Notes: generated from the sequence alone by a model not told the origin. A DNA stretch of 64,000 nt from Pedobacter faecalis (GCF_030182585.1 NZ_JARXOW010000001.1:1922001-1986000); one strand, 5' to 3'; counted from the first letter of the stretch, positions 9,465 through 20,054 are shown. A program made the numbers and translations.

Positions 9465-11579
9465 TTACTTCAATAGCTGATAGGCGATCAAACTGGCGAG
9501 ATAAGCCAGAAGCGTCATATAGGTTAGCTGTATAAGCGGCCACTTCCATGACTTTGTTTCACGATACACTACCGCTACCGTACTCATGCACTGCATAGCA
9601 AAAGCATAGAAAAGCATAAGTGAAAACGCAGTTGCAAAAGTAAAGATTGGCAAACCCGTGTCAGGGTCTACCGCGTTTCTCATTTTGTTCCGGATGGTGT
9701 CAGTCTCTTCCGCGTCACCCACACTATAGATCGTCGCCATTGTGCCCACAAACGCCTCACGGGCGGCAAAAGAGGTAATTAGTGATATCCCGATCTTCCA
9801 ATCGAAACCCAATGGCCGTATGGCAGGTTCAATGGCATGCCCCAAAATACCGGCATACGAATTCTCCAGGTACTCGGCAGATTTATCCCGCTCCAGAGTC
9901 TCCACTACGGTACTATCCTGGCGAGCCTCCAGCACGGCGTATTTTTGATCTATAGCCTCCATCCTTTCTGAGGGACCGTACGATGCCAGTACCCACAGCA
10001 CAATAGATATCGCGATAATCACTTTACCAGCTTCAACAACAAAGGTCTTCGACTTCTCATACATGGTATAGATGACATTAGACCATCTGGGCATGCGGTA
10101 AACCGGCAATTCCATAATGAAATATGATCTTTCCTTCGCTTTAATCAAAAACTTCATTACCGCTGCCACCACGACAGCTGCCACGATGCTGATTACATAC
10201 ATGCCCATCAAGGTCAGGCCCTGCAGATTAATAAAGCCCCAAACCGTATCTTCTGGCACTACAAGCGATATCAGCAAGGTATAAACAGGCAGACGGGCAG
10301 AGCAACTGACCAGCGGGACTACCATAATCGTAATGATCCGGTCCTTCCAGCTTTCTATAGTACGTGCACTCATAATAGAAGGCACCGCGCAGGCCAGACT
10401 GCCGATCATGGGCACCACCGATTTGCCACTCAGACCAAACCTTCTCATGATCTTATCCATCATGAATGTCACCCTGGCCATATATCCCGTATCTTCAAGT
10501 ATCGAAATAAAGGCGAAGAGAATAGCGATCTGCGGGATAAAAATCACCACACCACCGAGACCTGCCAGTACACCGTCGATTAGCAGGCTCGACAGCACGC
10601 CTTCAGGCAAATGTGCATGACCATATTCCGTCAGAAACAGAAAAGCACCCTCAATCATGTCCATCGGATATGACGACCAGGCGAAAATTGAATTGAATAT
10701 GAAAAACAAAAGCCCAATAAAGATCAGGAAACCCCAAACCTTATGGGTTAGCACGGCATCCAGCCTGTCACTGAAAGTAAACTTCCTGGCGGCACCTGTG
10801 TCCTTCATCACACCACTTAACACGGTGCCGAGGTACCTGTACCGGGCTATTGTCTCGGCCGCTTGAAGCTTGGCGCTCTCAAAAGCCTGACCACTGCAGA
10901 TCCCATCAAGTGCAGCATGTTCCTCCTCCGTAAAGATATCCAGGTCCCGATGCTGATGCAGCATCTGTAAGGCCAGGTAGTCGTTGTCTATCTGCAATAT
11001 CGCCTTCGCCTCCCGGCGCGCCTCAGGTGCCAGAATACTTAGGTCTGCACCCGGCAACTGTGTCGGAATGCGGGTGGTGTTTGCCACGGCCGTTTTCAAC
11101 TGATCAAGCCCAATATTGCTACGCGCTGAAATCGGGACAACCTGAACACCAAGGCGTTCAGAGAGCTTATCAACATCAATGTCGATCCCCGCACGTTTGG
11201 CCATATCAGTCATATTCAAGGCTAGGATAACAGGCACCCCCATATCTGCTACCTGGGTATACAGAAGCAGATTCCGCCTAAGGTTAGTCGCATCTGCCAC
11301 CACAATAACCACGTCGGGAAAACCTGGATTGTTCCTATCCGCGAGGACCTGCAGTACAATTCGCTCGTCCCTGCTTTTCGGATAAAGACTATAAGTACCC
11401 GGCAGGTCGATGATCTCCGCTTTGCGGTCGGCAGACAATTTGCAATAGCCTACCTTTTTGTCGACCGTTATTCCCGGGAAATTACCGATTTTTTGATTAA
11501 GTCCGGTAAGGAGGTTAAAGAGCGTAGATTTTCCTGTGTTGGGGTTCCCAACCAACGCTATTTTAATGTATTCAGTCAA
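9465..11579 (-). CDS. feoB: ferrous iron transporter FeoB
   Basis: A 704-aa inner-membrane Fe(II) transporter. The N-terminal G domain shows G1 GNPNTGKST (about 11-19), the G3 region DLPGTYSL and G4 NMTD. A helical guanine-dissociation-inhibitor-like region follows, and the C-terminal half has many membrane helices with the Gate repeats (SCSARLPVYTLL is typical). Length is normal. It starts 3 bp after the feoA stop. Confidence 0.97.
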   Translation of the reverse strand: MTEYIKIALVGNPNTGKSTLFNLLTGLNQKIGNFPGITVDKKVGYCKLSADRKAEIIDLPGTYSLYPKSRDERIVLQVLADRNNPGFPDVVIVVADATNLRRNLLLYTQVADMGVPVILALNMTDMAKRAGIDIDVDKLSERLGVQVVPISARSNIGLDQLKTAVANTTRIPTQLPGADLSILAPEARREAKAILQIDNDYLALQMLHQHRDLDIFTEEEHAALDGICSGQAFESAKLQAAETIARYRYLGTVLSGVMKDTGAARKFTFSDRLDAVLTHKVWGFLIFIGLLFFIFNSIFAWSSYPMDMIEGAFLFLTEYGHAHLPEGVLSSLLIDGVLAGLGGVVIFIPQIAILFAFISILEDTGYMARVTFMMDKIMRRFGLSGKSVVPMIGSLACAVPSIMSARTIESWKDRIITIMVVPLVSCSARLPVYTLLISLVVPEDTVWGFINLQGLTLMGMYVISIVAAVVVAAVMKFLIKAKERSYFIMELPVYRMPRWSNVIYTMYEKSKTFVVEAGKVIIAISIVLWVLASYGPSERMEAIDQKYAVLEARQDSTVVETLERDKSAEYLENSYAGILGHAIEPAIRPLGFDWKIGISLITSFAAREAFVGTMATIYSVGDAEETDTIRNKMRNAVDPDTGLPIFTFATAFSLMLFYAFAMQCMSTVAVVYRETKSWKWPLIQLTYMTLLAYLASLIAYQLLK

Positions 11580-11582
11580 AGC

Positions 11583-11801
11583 TTATTGTTCGATTATGAT
11601 CATGGACGCCTCACTCTTCCGCAAGCAGAGCTGGTATCCCGCAATGCGGATGGCGACAGGGCAACCCATCGGAGCGAAGCGCTCTATCTCCACCACTTCA
11701 CCCGGAAGACAGCCCATTTCCATCAGCTTTACTGACATCTCCAGATCTGTAAACGAAATAATTGTAGCCTGTTCACCAGGTTTAAGCTGTGAAAGTTTCA
11801 T
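11583..11801 (-). CDS. feoA: FeoA family protein
   Basis: A 72-aa SH3-like protein (MKLSQLKPGEQATI start; LMEMGCLPGEVVEI core) that partners the G domain of FeoB. It lies directly upstream of feoB with a 3-bp gap. A candidate promoter is at 11829-11859. Length is normal. Confidence 0.95.
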   Translation of the reverse strand: MKLSQLKPGEQATIISFTDLEMSVKLMEMGCLPGEVVEIERFAPMGCPVAIRIAGYQLCLRKSEASMIIIEQ

Positions 11802-11828
11802 TTGTGCTATACGGAGTTATTTGACAGG

Positions 11829-11859
11829 CAAGATACCCTTTATCTATAATAAATCCAAA
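11829..11859 (-). promoter_or_regulatory. candidate promoter of feoAB
   Basis: Read on the minus strand: TTTG (11859-11856), a 20-nt spacer, then TATCTTG (11835-11829), close to the Bacteroidota TTTG-N19..21-TAnnTTTG pattern. It ends 27 bp before the feoA start. No clear Fur or DtxR palindrome could be picked out by eye. Confidence 0.5.
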
Positions 11860-11890
11860 TAACGAGACCGCCCGCACCAAGGATGACAGT

Positions 11891-12010
11891 TTATTTACCG
11901 AAAGACCGATAGCTTACCTTCGGACAATCGCAGCCTTGCCTGAACAGACCGCAGCCGTTCAGAACAAACATGAGCAGCGCAAGAAAAATTACCGAATATA
12001 ATGTTCTCAT
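11891..12010 (-). CDS. 39-aa Cys-rich small lipoprotein
   Basis: A short gene of 40 codons including the stop. It starts MRTLYSVIFLALLMFVL, a strong hydrophobic signal segment, then the lipobox LNGC with the lipidated cysteine at residue 20. The mature peptide is only 20 residues and carries two further cysteines (QGCDCPKVSYR). The ATG lies 8 bp after the vanZ stop, which places it as the third gene of gcvH-vanZ-lipoprotein. Function is unknown. The signal segment, lipobox and gene spacing argue against a chance reading frame. Confidence 0.7.
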   Translation of the reverse strand: MRTLYSVIFLALLMFVLNGCGLFRQGCDCPKVSYRSFGK

Positions 12011-12018
12011 ATCAGGGA

Positions 12019-12414
12019 CTAACTAACTACATTCTTCCGGTGCAACAGCACATAGCTGAACACACCCATGGCAACTCCAAGCATATCACAGCCAAAATCC
12101 CACCACTCGGCAGAGCGGTAAGTAAAAACCTTCCACTGAAGAATCTCAATCCCCCCTCCCACAAGCGAAGTGATCACAATGATCTTGAAGATGGTCAGTG
12201 AACGGAAACTGTAGCTATGCTGGTGTTTGATCTTACCGTAAAACAGCAATATCGTGAGGATGTAGAAAAAGCCGAGATGGGCAAGCTTATCAAATCCTTC
12301 AAAAAAAATGCCCGACCCACCGGTGTCAGGCATTTTCATATTGCAAAATATCAGTATCAGGACCGTCCATATTACAGCCCAGCTTTGATACTTCAATGCT
12401 TGCATTTTATTCAT
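12019..12414 (-). CDS. VanZ family membrane protein
   Basis: A 131-aa protein with about four membrane helices and the VanZ family pattern DKLAHLGFFYILTILL (about 42-57) and EWWDFGCDMLG near the C-terminus. Function outside teicoplanin resistance is unclear; in Bacteroidota it is a common single-domain membrane protein. It is preceded by gcvH with a 3-bp gap and followed by the small lipoprotein, so the three are likely one transcript. Confidence 0.85.
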   Translation of the reverse strand: MNKMQALKYQSWAVIWTVLILIFCNMKMPDTGGSGIFFEGFDKLAHLGFFYILTILLFYGKIKHQHSYSFRSLTIFKIIVITSLVGGGIEILQWKVFTYRSAEWWDFGCDMLGVAMGVFSYVLLHRKNVVS

Positions 12415-12417
12415 TTA

Positions 12418-12798
12418 TCAGGCACCTACCAATGCCTGGTAGCCTTCAGCATTTAACAGGCCATCTACTTCCGACGGATCCGTAAGAGATACCTTCACCA
12501 TCCAGCCCTGTCCATAAGGATCAGAATTAACCAGTTCAGGATTATCGTTCAACGCAGGGTTTACCTCAAGCACCGTAGCACTAACCGGCATGAACAGATC
12601 CGAAACGGTTTTAACCGCTTCCACGGTTCCGAATACCTCGTCTTTACTTACTTCCTCACCTAATGTGTTTACATCGATGTAAACGATGTCGCCAAGTTCG
12701 CGCTGTGCAAAGTCAGTGATGCCGATATAGGCCTCGCTACCTTCAACCCTCAACCATTCATGGTCCTTTGTGTACTTTAATTCTGATGGAAAATTCAT
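12418..12798 (-). CDS. gcvH: glycine cleavage system H protein
   Basis: A 126-aa lipoyl carrier protein that shuttles the aminomethyl group between the P, T and L proteins of glycine cleavage. The lipoylated lysine is Lys63 in [11 protein letters not shown]. Length is normal. Placement just downstream of sprA is a conserved Bacteroidota arrangement, but the promoter at 12858-12889 suggests separate transcription. The other gcv genes are not in the window. Confidence 0.97.
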   Translation of the reverse strand: MNFPSELKYTKDHEWLRVEGSEAYIGITDFAQRELGDIVYIDVNTLGEEVSKDEVFGTVEAVKTVSDLFMPVSATVLEVNPALNDNPELVNSDPYGQGWMVKVSLTDPSEVDGLLNAEGYQALVGA

Positions 12799-12857
12799 CT
12801 TGTTGTTGTTTAAATATCTCGAGTTTTTTTATGTAAACAGCGGTCAAACCGTGTGTT

Positions 12858-12889
12858 CAAAGGTAATTAATCTAACACTTTATAACAAT
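12858..12889 (-). promoter_or_regulatory. candidate promoter of gcvH
   Basis: Minus strand: a perfect -7 element TACCTTTG (12865-12858) is preceded at about the right distance by a weak ATTG in place of TTTG. It lies in the 92-bp gap between the sprA stop and gcvH, leaving a leader of roughly 50-55 nt. Confidence 0.5.
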
Positions 12890-12890
12890 C

Positions 12891-15800
12891 CTAATTAAGG
12901 GTAATCCTCAAACTAAATCCAAAGTTGCTATATGCCGTATTGAAGCTCTGAGAGGTATAAGGCCGGGTAACATTCGAATCGTAGAATACCCGGAAATTAA
13001 ACCGCTGGTTCAGCACATAGTCAACAGTGGGCCGAAGCGTTATGTTCTTTGCACCAGAGGAAACCTCCGCCTCAAGAACATCCGGCCGGTAAATGACCGT
13101 TTTATTGTCCCTCAGTGCCACATCAAGCTTAAAGTCCATATTGTTATCCATCTTCAGTCCCGGGAACATTCCGAACGGGAAACGGAACTTGTTGGTACGG
13201 TAACCTAAGCCGAAGATCATGTTGTTCTCCGAAAGCTGTGCCAGCTGGCTGTTGGCCAGGCTCAAACCGAGCAGCCTCGACCTTCCGATCTCAAAGTTGG
13301 CCGTCAGGTTGCTTTTCAATCGTGCATCAACGCCAATAAGGGGAGCAAACTGTTCTGCAATTGTTACCTGGTTATACTGATATTTAGGCAGGAAGTTCCC
13401 GTTCGCATCTCGCGTCCTGGAATATCCGTTCAGCTCCTCGTAACGGATCAGTGTATTGAAACTGTTCACACTATAGGCCGAGCGATACGAATGCCGCAGG
13501 TCTATGGAACTGAAACGCTCCCCAAGAAATGGAATTCGCGTAAGCCCGCGATAATTCAAACGCCAGTTGGGCAGAGGCACCGATGGCATGGTATTTAAGC
13601 TCACTGAAGAAGCCGGTTTACCTGTATACGCGGCCAGGAACGCTGGTACAACTACATCCTGCGCATCCTTGCTGTATCCGTCGGCAAACCCGCCCCCGCC
13701 TGCCGAATTCGGGTTTAATGCACCGAGCCGCTGCGAAATCACCTGCCGGTTTTCCATAAACCGCCCAAAAACTTTCGAAACTGTACTTCCTGTACCATCA
13801 GAAAATGCAGTCTTCAGCGAGATAAAAGAGATACTGTAATCACCCGTAGTGTACGGACTCTGATTCTCAAAACCGCCCATCTCAGCGTCGTACCGGAAGT
13901 TCGTGGAAAAGTTTCTGGTCTGATTCTTATTCAGAGTAAGTGTGATGGTCAGGTCTCTGAGCGGTTCCAGCAGACTGGTGAAGCTCAGGTCTTCCCGCAG
14001 CGTGTTAATGTACAACTGCGACTGAAGCGTATCTCTGGTTAGCCAGCCATGCAGCATTGCTGTGTTTCGAATGTCGCGCTGACTTCCGAAAACAAAACCC
14101 AGACCCGGTGCGCCCGTCACATCATCTATACCAAAGAAACTGGAGCCGGGCAGATAGCCTGGTAAAAACGTTCCCTTGCTTTGCGTATAAGCTCCCACAA
14201 TATTTCGCACACCTGTAAGCAACCCGACGAAAAAGCCCGGCCCTGAGCCATCTGACCCTGCGCGCCTTACAAAGCCAAACTTATTGTATAAACCTGCCAG
14301 ATTAAGGTTGGGATTAATCTGTATAATCCGCGAATTCTGAATGGTATTTCCCATATCTATGTACGGGTTCCTCAAGGTCGACAACGGCTCAGTCTGCCAG
14401 TTAAAAGTTGTACCGTATCGGGTCGCAATGTTAACCCAATTCAGACCCGGGAGCTTGTTTACCGGGAGGTTGTACGTCAGGTTCATATTATGGCTGTAAT
14501 CCGTGGTGCGACCCAGCCGAAGCAAATTTTGCCACACTGTGTCCCGCTTAGAGCGATCCAGTCTTCCCTCCGGCTCATCAATAATAGAATAATTGGTGGC
14601 ATCGAAGTCTAGTGTCATCGACCTCGACAAATTCCAGGAGATGCCATAAACCCGTGTAACCAGGAAATTCTTGTTGAAAGTCGTGTTCACCGGAATATAG
14701 TTTGCCGGATCATTATTACGCAGACTGTTCTCAGAATAATACCGGTCCAGATCGATCCTGAAATTTATGGAATTCGGCAGCAAACTGAAATTGAACTCTT
14801 TAAGCAACGCAAGCATATTAGATTTAATGATGCGGTCAAAGGGTTGATAATTGCGCGACTGGCCGGAATAATTATAGGCCAGTGATGCTCTGTAAGTATG
14901 CTGCACACTGTGCTGATTGATGAAATCGCGGTGCAGGTACTTCGTCTGTGCATAGCTCACGTTCAGGTTCTCAACATCCCACAACCGCGGATTTCTTTCC
15001 AAGTCCGTCCGCTCCTTCCTCACATTATTAAAGCTGATGCTGTTTCGGGTGGTATAGTCCTGTGCATAGTTCAGCACCTCCTTCTTTTCTTCCTTCGTCG
15101 CACCCTCAAGCGAGTTCTTCAGTTCAATATCCGGCGTCCTCGGATCAAACTGCGGTGTGCTCACCTGACTTGAGTAGCTAACGAACATAGGAATCTTAAT
15201 TCCCGTCTTTTTGGGTAGCAGCATCCCCAGCTCCATGCTGGACGAGACGTCAAAAAACACGTGATCTGCCCGGTTTCGTTCACTCACGCGTTTCTCAATC
15301 GAGCCAAATCCTATGGTCGATTTGCTTCCGGAAATATTAACATCTGCAAAATCCGCCAGCTGCGCATTCATCCGTGCATTTGCGGCCCATCCTCCCCGCT
15401 CGTCAAATTCCGTAAGCCGCAGCTCATTAAACCACACAAGCGCATTCTTATCCAGTCCGTCGTCGCTCCCGGTGCCGGTCCGCAGGGGGTTTTTAACGCC
15501 AAGCATATAAACCCTCACCTTGCTCATGTCGGGCTGACCTTTAATGGTAATGGTTCGCCCGTTTTCCACATAGTCGAAAGGAACGTTCACGGGCCATGGC
15601 TGCCCGCCGAGCAAGGCCTTGTTCCTGGCCAGTTTGGCATGCTGGAAAGATTCCAGCTCGATGTCCACCTTGTTCTGCTGCGGCCATATGGCGTCCGGAT
15701 CACTTGTCCCCGGCTGCGTTACCCGGAGGGGCAGTGAATATTCGTAATAATTATCCTGATTGTCGGTGCCTATCCGCAAAAAAGCACTCAAATCGCCGTC

Positions 15801-18800
15801 GCTTAATATACCGCTACCCAGTGCTTCGGCGTGGATAAACATTTCCAGACGCCGGTACGATCTGAAATCATTGATCGCCGTTTTAAATGCCGCCCTTCCA
15901 TAGCCATCACGCAAATTTCTCACAGTAAGCGCGAGCGATTGTTCATTCTGACGCGCATCCCCCCTAAAATCGGTAAGGTTACGCTCCCGTTCTATGCCCG
16001 GTGGCACCACGTAAGGGATCGGGCTACGCTTACCATTTTCCTCGATATTCACGGTTGCCACCTCTATGGTTGAGTTATCAGGCGCTGCGGGAACCAATGC
16101 CTGATCGGCGATAACTTTATCTCCCTCATTGGCTGCGTTATACTGCCGCCATTCTCCACGGATCAGTTGAATCTTGCCAAACCGCAAAATTGCAGTATCT
16201 GCAAAATTGGTCATAAACATACGTATAAAGCGTATCGACTTAAAATCGGGGATATTGCCCACGCGCTGCTGGTACTGTGCCAGTGGGATCCTGATCTGGT
16301 ACCAGGTAACAGGCTGGGTTGAACCGTTGGCCAGCTTCACCTGCGACGTAACCTTATCGGTAATAAAGTTTTGCCCCACCATCAGATCGCCGGGACGCAT
16401 CGACACCTTGTACTGGAAATACTCGTCACTCTGCGTCATGTTGTTATCGCGATTTACATCCTCGCCATCAGGCAAAGAAGTCGAGGCTGAATTCTCCACA
16501 CCAAAGTCCTGTTGCGACTGCTGAGGTGTTTTGGAATTTCCTTCTGTCCCGTTATAGCGTTGGTAGCGTCGCAATATCCCCGCGTTTTCCTGGTCAAGCG
16601 CTCTCGATCTGTAATAGGAGTAGTCGTCCGATGAAGGATCGCTATCCAGGGCGGCAGCCGCATCCGGATTTAACTGTGCTTTGATCTGATTGATCTGGGC
16701 CGCAAACTTAATACGCTCCTGTTCACTGCTCAAGCCGTCAAGCCCAACGTCCTGTAATCTTCTGGCTTCAGGATCATTGTCGAATGCCTGCACTACTGGC
16801 TGTAGCTTAGGCACCCTTCCCCAATTGGTCTCGTCGTACTTAGACGGGTCGGCGTTTGCAGGCAGGCCGTTTTCGAGCGACTTCCGCCCGTCTTTTAAAA
16901 TATCCTCAGAAAGATTGCCCAAATTGAAGTACAGGTCCCCGCCTTCCGAATTCGGCTTATAAATAAAGGGATCCATGACCCAAAGCTCAATGAATTCGAT
17001 GTTCAGCGCTTCAAAATCGTTTGTTTCAATTCTGCGAAACAAACCTCCCCATCTCGAGCGCGGATTATTCAGTGAGCCATCAGCATTAAAGCCCGTTGTG
17101 CTGAAATTGTATGGCCCCCTTACCTTAGGATAAAAGGCAATGTCCAGTGTCGGCAACATCACCGGCTGGCCCGTTGCGATCTCTTTAAACGGAAACACCT
17201 CCTGCTCTATGATCTCCCTCACATAGTGGTTAGAAAGCTCATTCCGGTTCCCCCGGATACCCGCCGGGATTTCACCGCCGCCCCTGCCATAGAACAATGG
17301 ATCGATATTGTAAAAAGCGATCCGGGCCCTGTTATAGCCGTAAGCCAGATCGTTCACCAGTTGCGATTCGGGGAAAAGCTGGGGGGTGCCCGACAACTGC
17401 CAGGCAATGGAGCTTTTTAGATCTATTATCGACCTCGAACCCTCAAAATCATCTAAATAACTCACCCCTCCGGCTTTCCCCGCGAAATTCAGTGCGCGCG
17501 GATGGCCGGGCATCAGCTGGGCAAACTCTCCCGCGAAAGTAATGCTTGAAGGAGCCTTAGTAGAAATCAGGGGGAGCCTGTCGATCAGCCTCGTCAGAAA
17601 CCTGGAGTTGGAACTGTAATTCAGGTCCATCCCCCAGATCGTATTCGATATTGGTTCCTCGCCTATGTTTACTTTGGGTGTAAGCGGCTTCTCCGTCAGA
17701 TTCATGAGCGTACCGCCAATATTCCATTTATTGTTCACCCGGTAATCGAGCCGCGTACCGAAAAGCGAGCGTTGCTGAAGTCCGAACAATTCATTGTTCT
17801 CCGTCGAGATCCGGACCGGCTGGCCCGACAACAGCACGCCCGTGTTCAGGATTTTGACCCGGCCGCCCTGGTAGTCTACCGTATAGTCGACCCCTTCCTG
17901 AAGCGGGATGGTGCCTGAAAATACACGTACCGAGCCCTCTGGCACATTTATAGAATTCAGGCTAAACTCAGATGATATATCTGACTGGTAATTACCTTTG
18001 ATGATATACCTGTTCTGGCGCGTAAACAACTGCTGCGCGATGACTTTCGTCGAGTCATAAAGGGCGGGATAAGTATACCTGTCTATAAGCGCCTGTTCAG
18101 AGGGCAGGAACTGATCGGCCAGATCCTTGCCAAAAGGTTCAATGACAGGAAAAATAATCCTTCCATTAAAAGGATCTATGGTTATATATCCGTTTGTCAT
18201 ATTCGTGACCAACGACGTATTGCTGCTCCCCGACGCCGCTGTCCCCGGGGCAATCGCCGACGAGGTCTGCGCAGTGTTTGAACGTGGGTCAAAAGGCTTG
18301 TTCTCGGCTTCAAAATCAAATATCCCGTCCGGTTTCAGTTCATCCTGCTGATTCAGCCGGTCAAGCCCAAGCACCTGAATCCATTGCTTATCCCGCAACG
18401 GTCTGTTATCAGCATCCAGACGCTCGCCTTCGGTAATCACGGGCCTTTCCACGCCGCTGGCCTCATCTATACGGAAAATATCCAGTCTGAAATTCTGGGG
18501 ACTGATCTGGTATCCTCCGATCGCGTAGATATTTTTCATCATTAAATCCCAGGTCGGCAGACTGGTCTTCGTCGTTTCATTCTTAAGAAGCTTTGCAAAC
18601 AGCACGTTAGGTGTAGCCTGATCGTAAGGAACATCGGTGGAAAACTCACCCACCTGGTACTCCACCCCGTTATAGGTATAGCGATAGGCAACCGCCAAAA
18701 CCTCGTCGGCATTCAATGCATTATTCAACGAGATATAACCCAGTTTCGGGTGAAAGGTAAACTCCCGGTCGGCAAGCTTCCGGGCATACGTAAGCTTCGC

Positions 18801-20054
18801 GAAATTGTCTGTACCTCCTGTTCCCTGAAAATAAGAGAGTGCAGCGTTCGAGTTCGCTTGTCTGGCATCTGCTGGTAAATTCTCAAGTAAATTGTTGGAC
18901 GACCTTGGAAACAACGGATTTGAAAACCCGGAAGGTAAAGCGGTATAACCGGCCCCGCTTACCAGAGTAGTGTTAAAGGGGCTGTTCTCGCCGAGGTCAA
19001 TCAGCGCGAGTATATCTCTCGAATCCTGCGTCGTACCCGCCTTGTTAGTGATCCAGACTTCAATTTTCGTGATAATAACGTTGGATGTGATCACCGGCGC
19101 CGTAGCCAGTGCCCGGTTATAATTGTTGCGAAAGTACTGGGCCAGGAAGAAATGTTTATTAGCCTCATAGTTATCCCCGGAGATACGGAACTCGTTTTGC
19201 TGGGCCCCATTATTAATCACAATCTCCCTTGATTGCGATTTCTGCTGACTGAATATGGTGTTTACACTGAGCCTTCCAAACTGCAATTGCGTTTTTACCC
19301 CAAAGAGCGCCTGTGTTCCCGTAATTAGTGTAGTGTTTAGCGGCAGGCTCACATTTCCCGCCTCAATTTTCTTGATGATATCGTCCTCGCCACCTGTATA
19401 GTCTATCTTGATCCGGTTTTCGAAATCAAACTGAGCCTCGGTGTTATAGTTCATGTTCACCTTCAGTTTGGTCCCGATATTTCCGATCACATCCATCTGG
19501 ATGCGCTGGTTAAAATCGAAATTTCCCTGAACGCGCTGGCGCTCATTAAACAGCGGGTTCTCATTTCTGTTGATCCGCCCTAAAAAAGTCAGCTCGGCTT
19601 CACCGCGCGGCTGAATATCAATCGTATTTCCACCAAAAATACGCTCAAAAGCCTCACTGTTAACTTTAAGGCTCGGTATCACGCCTGTCCTGCGCACCTC
19701 AGCTACCTCCCTGTCCGACAGTCGCTTCCAGTTCTCCCGCTTGATCTCGCTTTCCAGCAGGCGCTGGTACTCCGTAATGCTTAAATACTGTGGCAGTCCG
19801 AATGCCCGGCCGCCGATAAGCTGCCTGATGACATAACGCTTGTTGGCCGCATCGTATTCAACCTGACGGGTAATATTACCCGGAAGGGGAGCAAAAGGCT
19901 TGCTGAGCGAACCTATGCCCAGTAGCCGCCTTTCTCTGAGGCCAAAGGTGTTCTTTAAGGTATCTGAGGTCACCCGCCCGGGACTAACCTGAGCGCGAAG
20001 CAGCCCGGAACCGCCAATAGCTAATAAAAGAAAGATCAGCGCTAACCTTTTCAA
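12891..20054 (-). CDS. sprA: type IX secretion outer-membrane translocon SprA (Sov)
   Basis: A 2387-aa secreted outer-membrane protein. Signal peptide at about residues 1-22 (LIFLLLAIGGSGLLRAQ). The rest is the very long SprA/Sov family sequence, known in Flavobacterium to form a giant 36-strand beta-barrel that exports CTD-tagged proteins through the type IX secretion system. Length is typical (about 2300-2500). The start is TTG at 20054, 11 bp after the ruvA stop; no ATG gives the signal peptide, so TTG is preferred. Gene order ruvA-sprA-gcvH is conserved in the phylum. Confidence 0.95.
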   Translation of the reverse strand: MKRLALIFLLLAIGGSGLLRAQVSPGRVTSDTLKNTFGLRERRLLGIGSLSKPFAPLPGNITRQVEYDAANKRYVIRQLIGGRAFGLPQYLSITEYQRLLESEIKRENWKRLSDREVAEVRRTGVIPSLKVNSEAFERIFGGNTIDIQPRGEAELTFLGRINRNENPLFNERQRVQGNFDFNQRIQMDVIGNIGTKLKVNMNYNTEAQFDFENRIKIDYTGGEDDIIKKIEAGNVSLPLNTTLITGTQALFGVKTQLQFGRLSVNTIFSQQKSQSREIVINNGAQQNEFRISGDNYEANKHFFLAQYFRNNYNRALATAPVITSNVIITKIEVWITNKAGTTQDSRDILALIDLGENSPFNTTLVSGAGYTALPSGFSNPLFPRSSNNLLENLPADARQANSNAALSYFQGTGGTDNFAKLTYARKLADREFTFHPKLGYISLNNALNADEVLAVAYRYTYNGVEYQVGEFSTDVPYDQATPNVLFAKLLKNETTKTSLPTWDLMMKNIYAIGGYQISPQNFRLDIFRIDEASGVERPVITEGERLDADNRPLRDKQWIQVLGLDRLNQQDELKPDGIFDFEAENKPFDPRSNTAQTSSAIAPGTAASGSSNTSLVTNMTNGYITIDPFNGRIIFPVIEPFGKDLADQFLPSEQALIDRYTYPALYDSTKVIAQQLFTRQNRYIIKGNYQSDISSEFSLNSINVPEGSVRVFSGTIPLQEGVDYTVDYQGGRVKILNTGVLLSGQPVRISTENNELFGLQQRSLFGTRLDYRVNNKWNIGGTLMNLTEKPLTPKVNIGEEPISNTIWGMDLNYSSNSRFLTRLIDRLPLISTKAPSSITFAGEFAQLMPGHPRALNFAGKAGGVSYLDDFEGSRSIIDLKSSIAWQLSGTPQLFPESQLVNDLAYGYNRARIAFYNIDPLFYGRGGGEIPAGIRGNRNELSNHYVREIIEQEVFPFKEIATGQPVMLPTLDIAFYPKVRGPYNFSTTGFNADGSLNNPRSRWGGLFRRIETNDFEALNIEFIELWVMDPFIYKPNSEGGDLYFNLGNLSEDILKDGRKSLENGLPANADPSKYDETNWGRVPKLQPVVQAFDNDPEARRLQDVGLDGLSSEQERIKFAAQINQIKAQLNPDAAAALDSDPSSDDYSYYRSRALDQENAGILRRYQRYNGTEGNSKTPQQSQQDFGVENSASTSLPDGEDVNRDNNMTQSDEYFQYKVSMRPGDLMVGQNFITDKVTSQVKLANGSTQPVTWYQIRIPLAQYQQRVGNIPDFKSIRFIRMFMTNFADTAILRFGKIQLIRGEWRQYNAANEGDKVIADQALVPAAPDNSTIEVATVNIEENGKRSPIPYVVPPGIERERNLTDFRGDARQNEQSLALTVRNLRDGYGRAAFKTAINDFRSYRRLEMFIHAEALGSGILSDGDLSAFLRIGTDNQDNYYEYSLPLRVTQPGTSDPDAIWPQQNKVDIELESFQHAKLARNKALLGGQPWPVNVPFDYVENGRTITIKGQPDMSKVRVYMLGVKNPLRTGTGSDDGLDKNALVWFNELRLTEFDERGGWAANARMNAQLADFADVNISGSKSTIGFGSIEKRVSERNRADHVFFDVSSSMELGMLLPKKTGIKIPMFVSYSSQVSTPQFDPRTPDIELKNSLEGATKEEKKEVLNYAQDYTTRNSISFNNVRKERTDLERNPRLWDVENLNVSYAQTKYLHRDFINQHSVQHTYRASLAYNYSGQSRNYQPFDRIIKSNMLALLKEFNFSLLPNSINFRIDLDRYYSENSLRNNDPANYIPVNTTFNKNFLVTRVYGISWNLSRSMTLDFDATNYSIIDEPEGRLDRSKRDTVWQNLLRLGRTTDYSHNMNLTYNLPVNKLPGLNWVNIATRYGTTFNWQTEPLSTLRNPYIDMGNTIQNSRIIQINPNLNLAGLYNKFGFVRRAGSDGSGPGFFVGLLTGVRNIVGAYTQSKGTFLPGYLPGSSFFGIDDVTGAPGLGFVFGSQRDIRNTAMLHGWLTRDTLQSQLYINTLREDLSFTSLLEPLRDLTITLTLNKNQTRNFSTNFRYDAEMGGFENQSPYTTGDYSISFISLKTAFSDGTGSTVSKVFGRFMENRQVISQRLGALNPNSAGGGGFADGYSKDAQDVVVPAFLAAYTGKPASSVSLNTMPSVPLPNWRLNYRGLTRIPFLGERFSSIDLRHSYRSAYSVNSFNTLIRYEELNGYSRTRDANGNFLPKYQYNQVTIAEQFAPLIGVDARLKSNLTANFEIGRSRLLGLSLANSQLAQLSENNMIFGLGYRTNKFRFPFGMFPGLKMDNNMDFKLDVALRDNKTVIYRPDVLEAEVSSGAKNITLRPTVDYVLNQRFNFRVFYDSNVTRPYTSQSFNTAYSNFGFSLRITLN

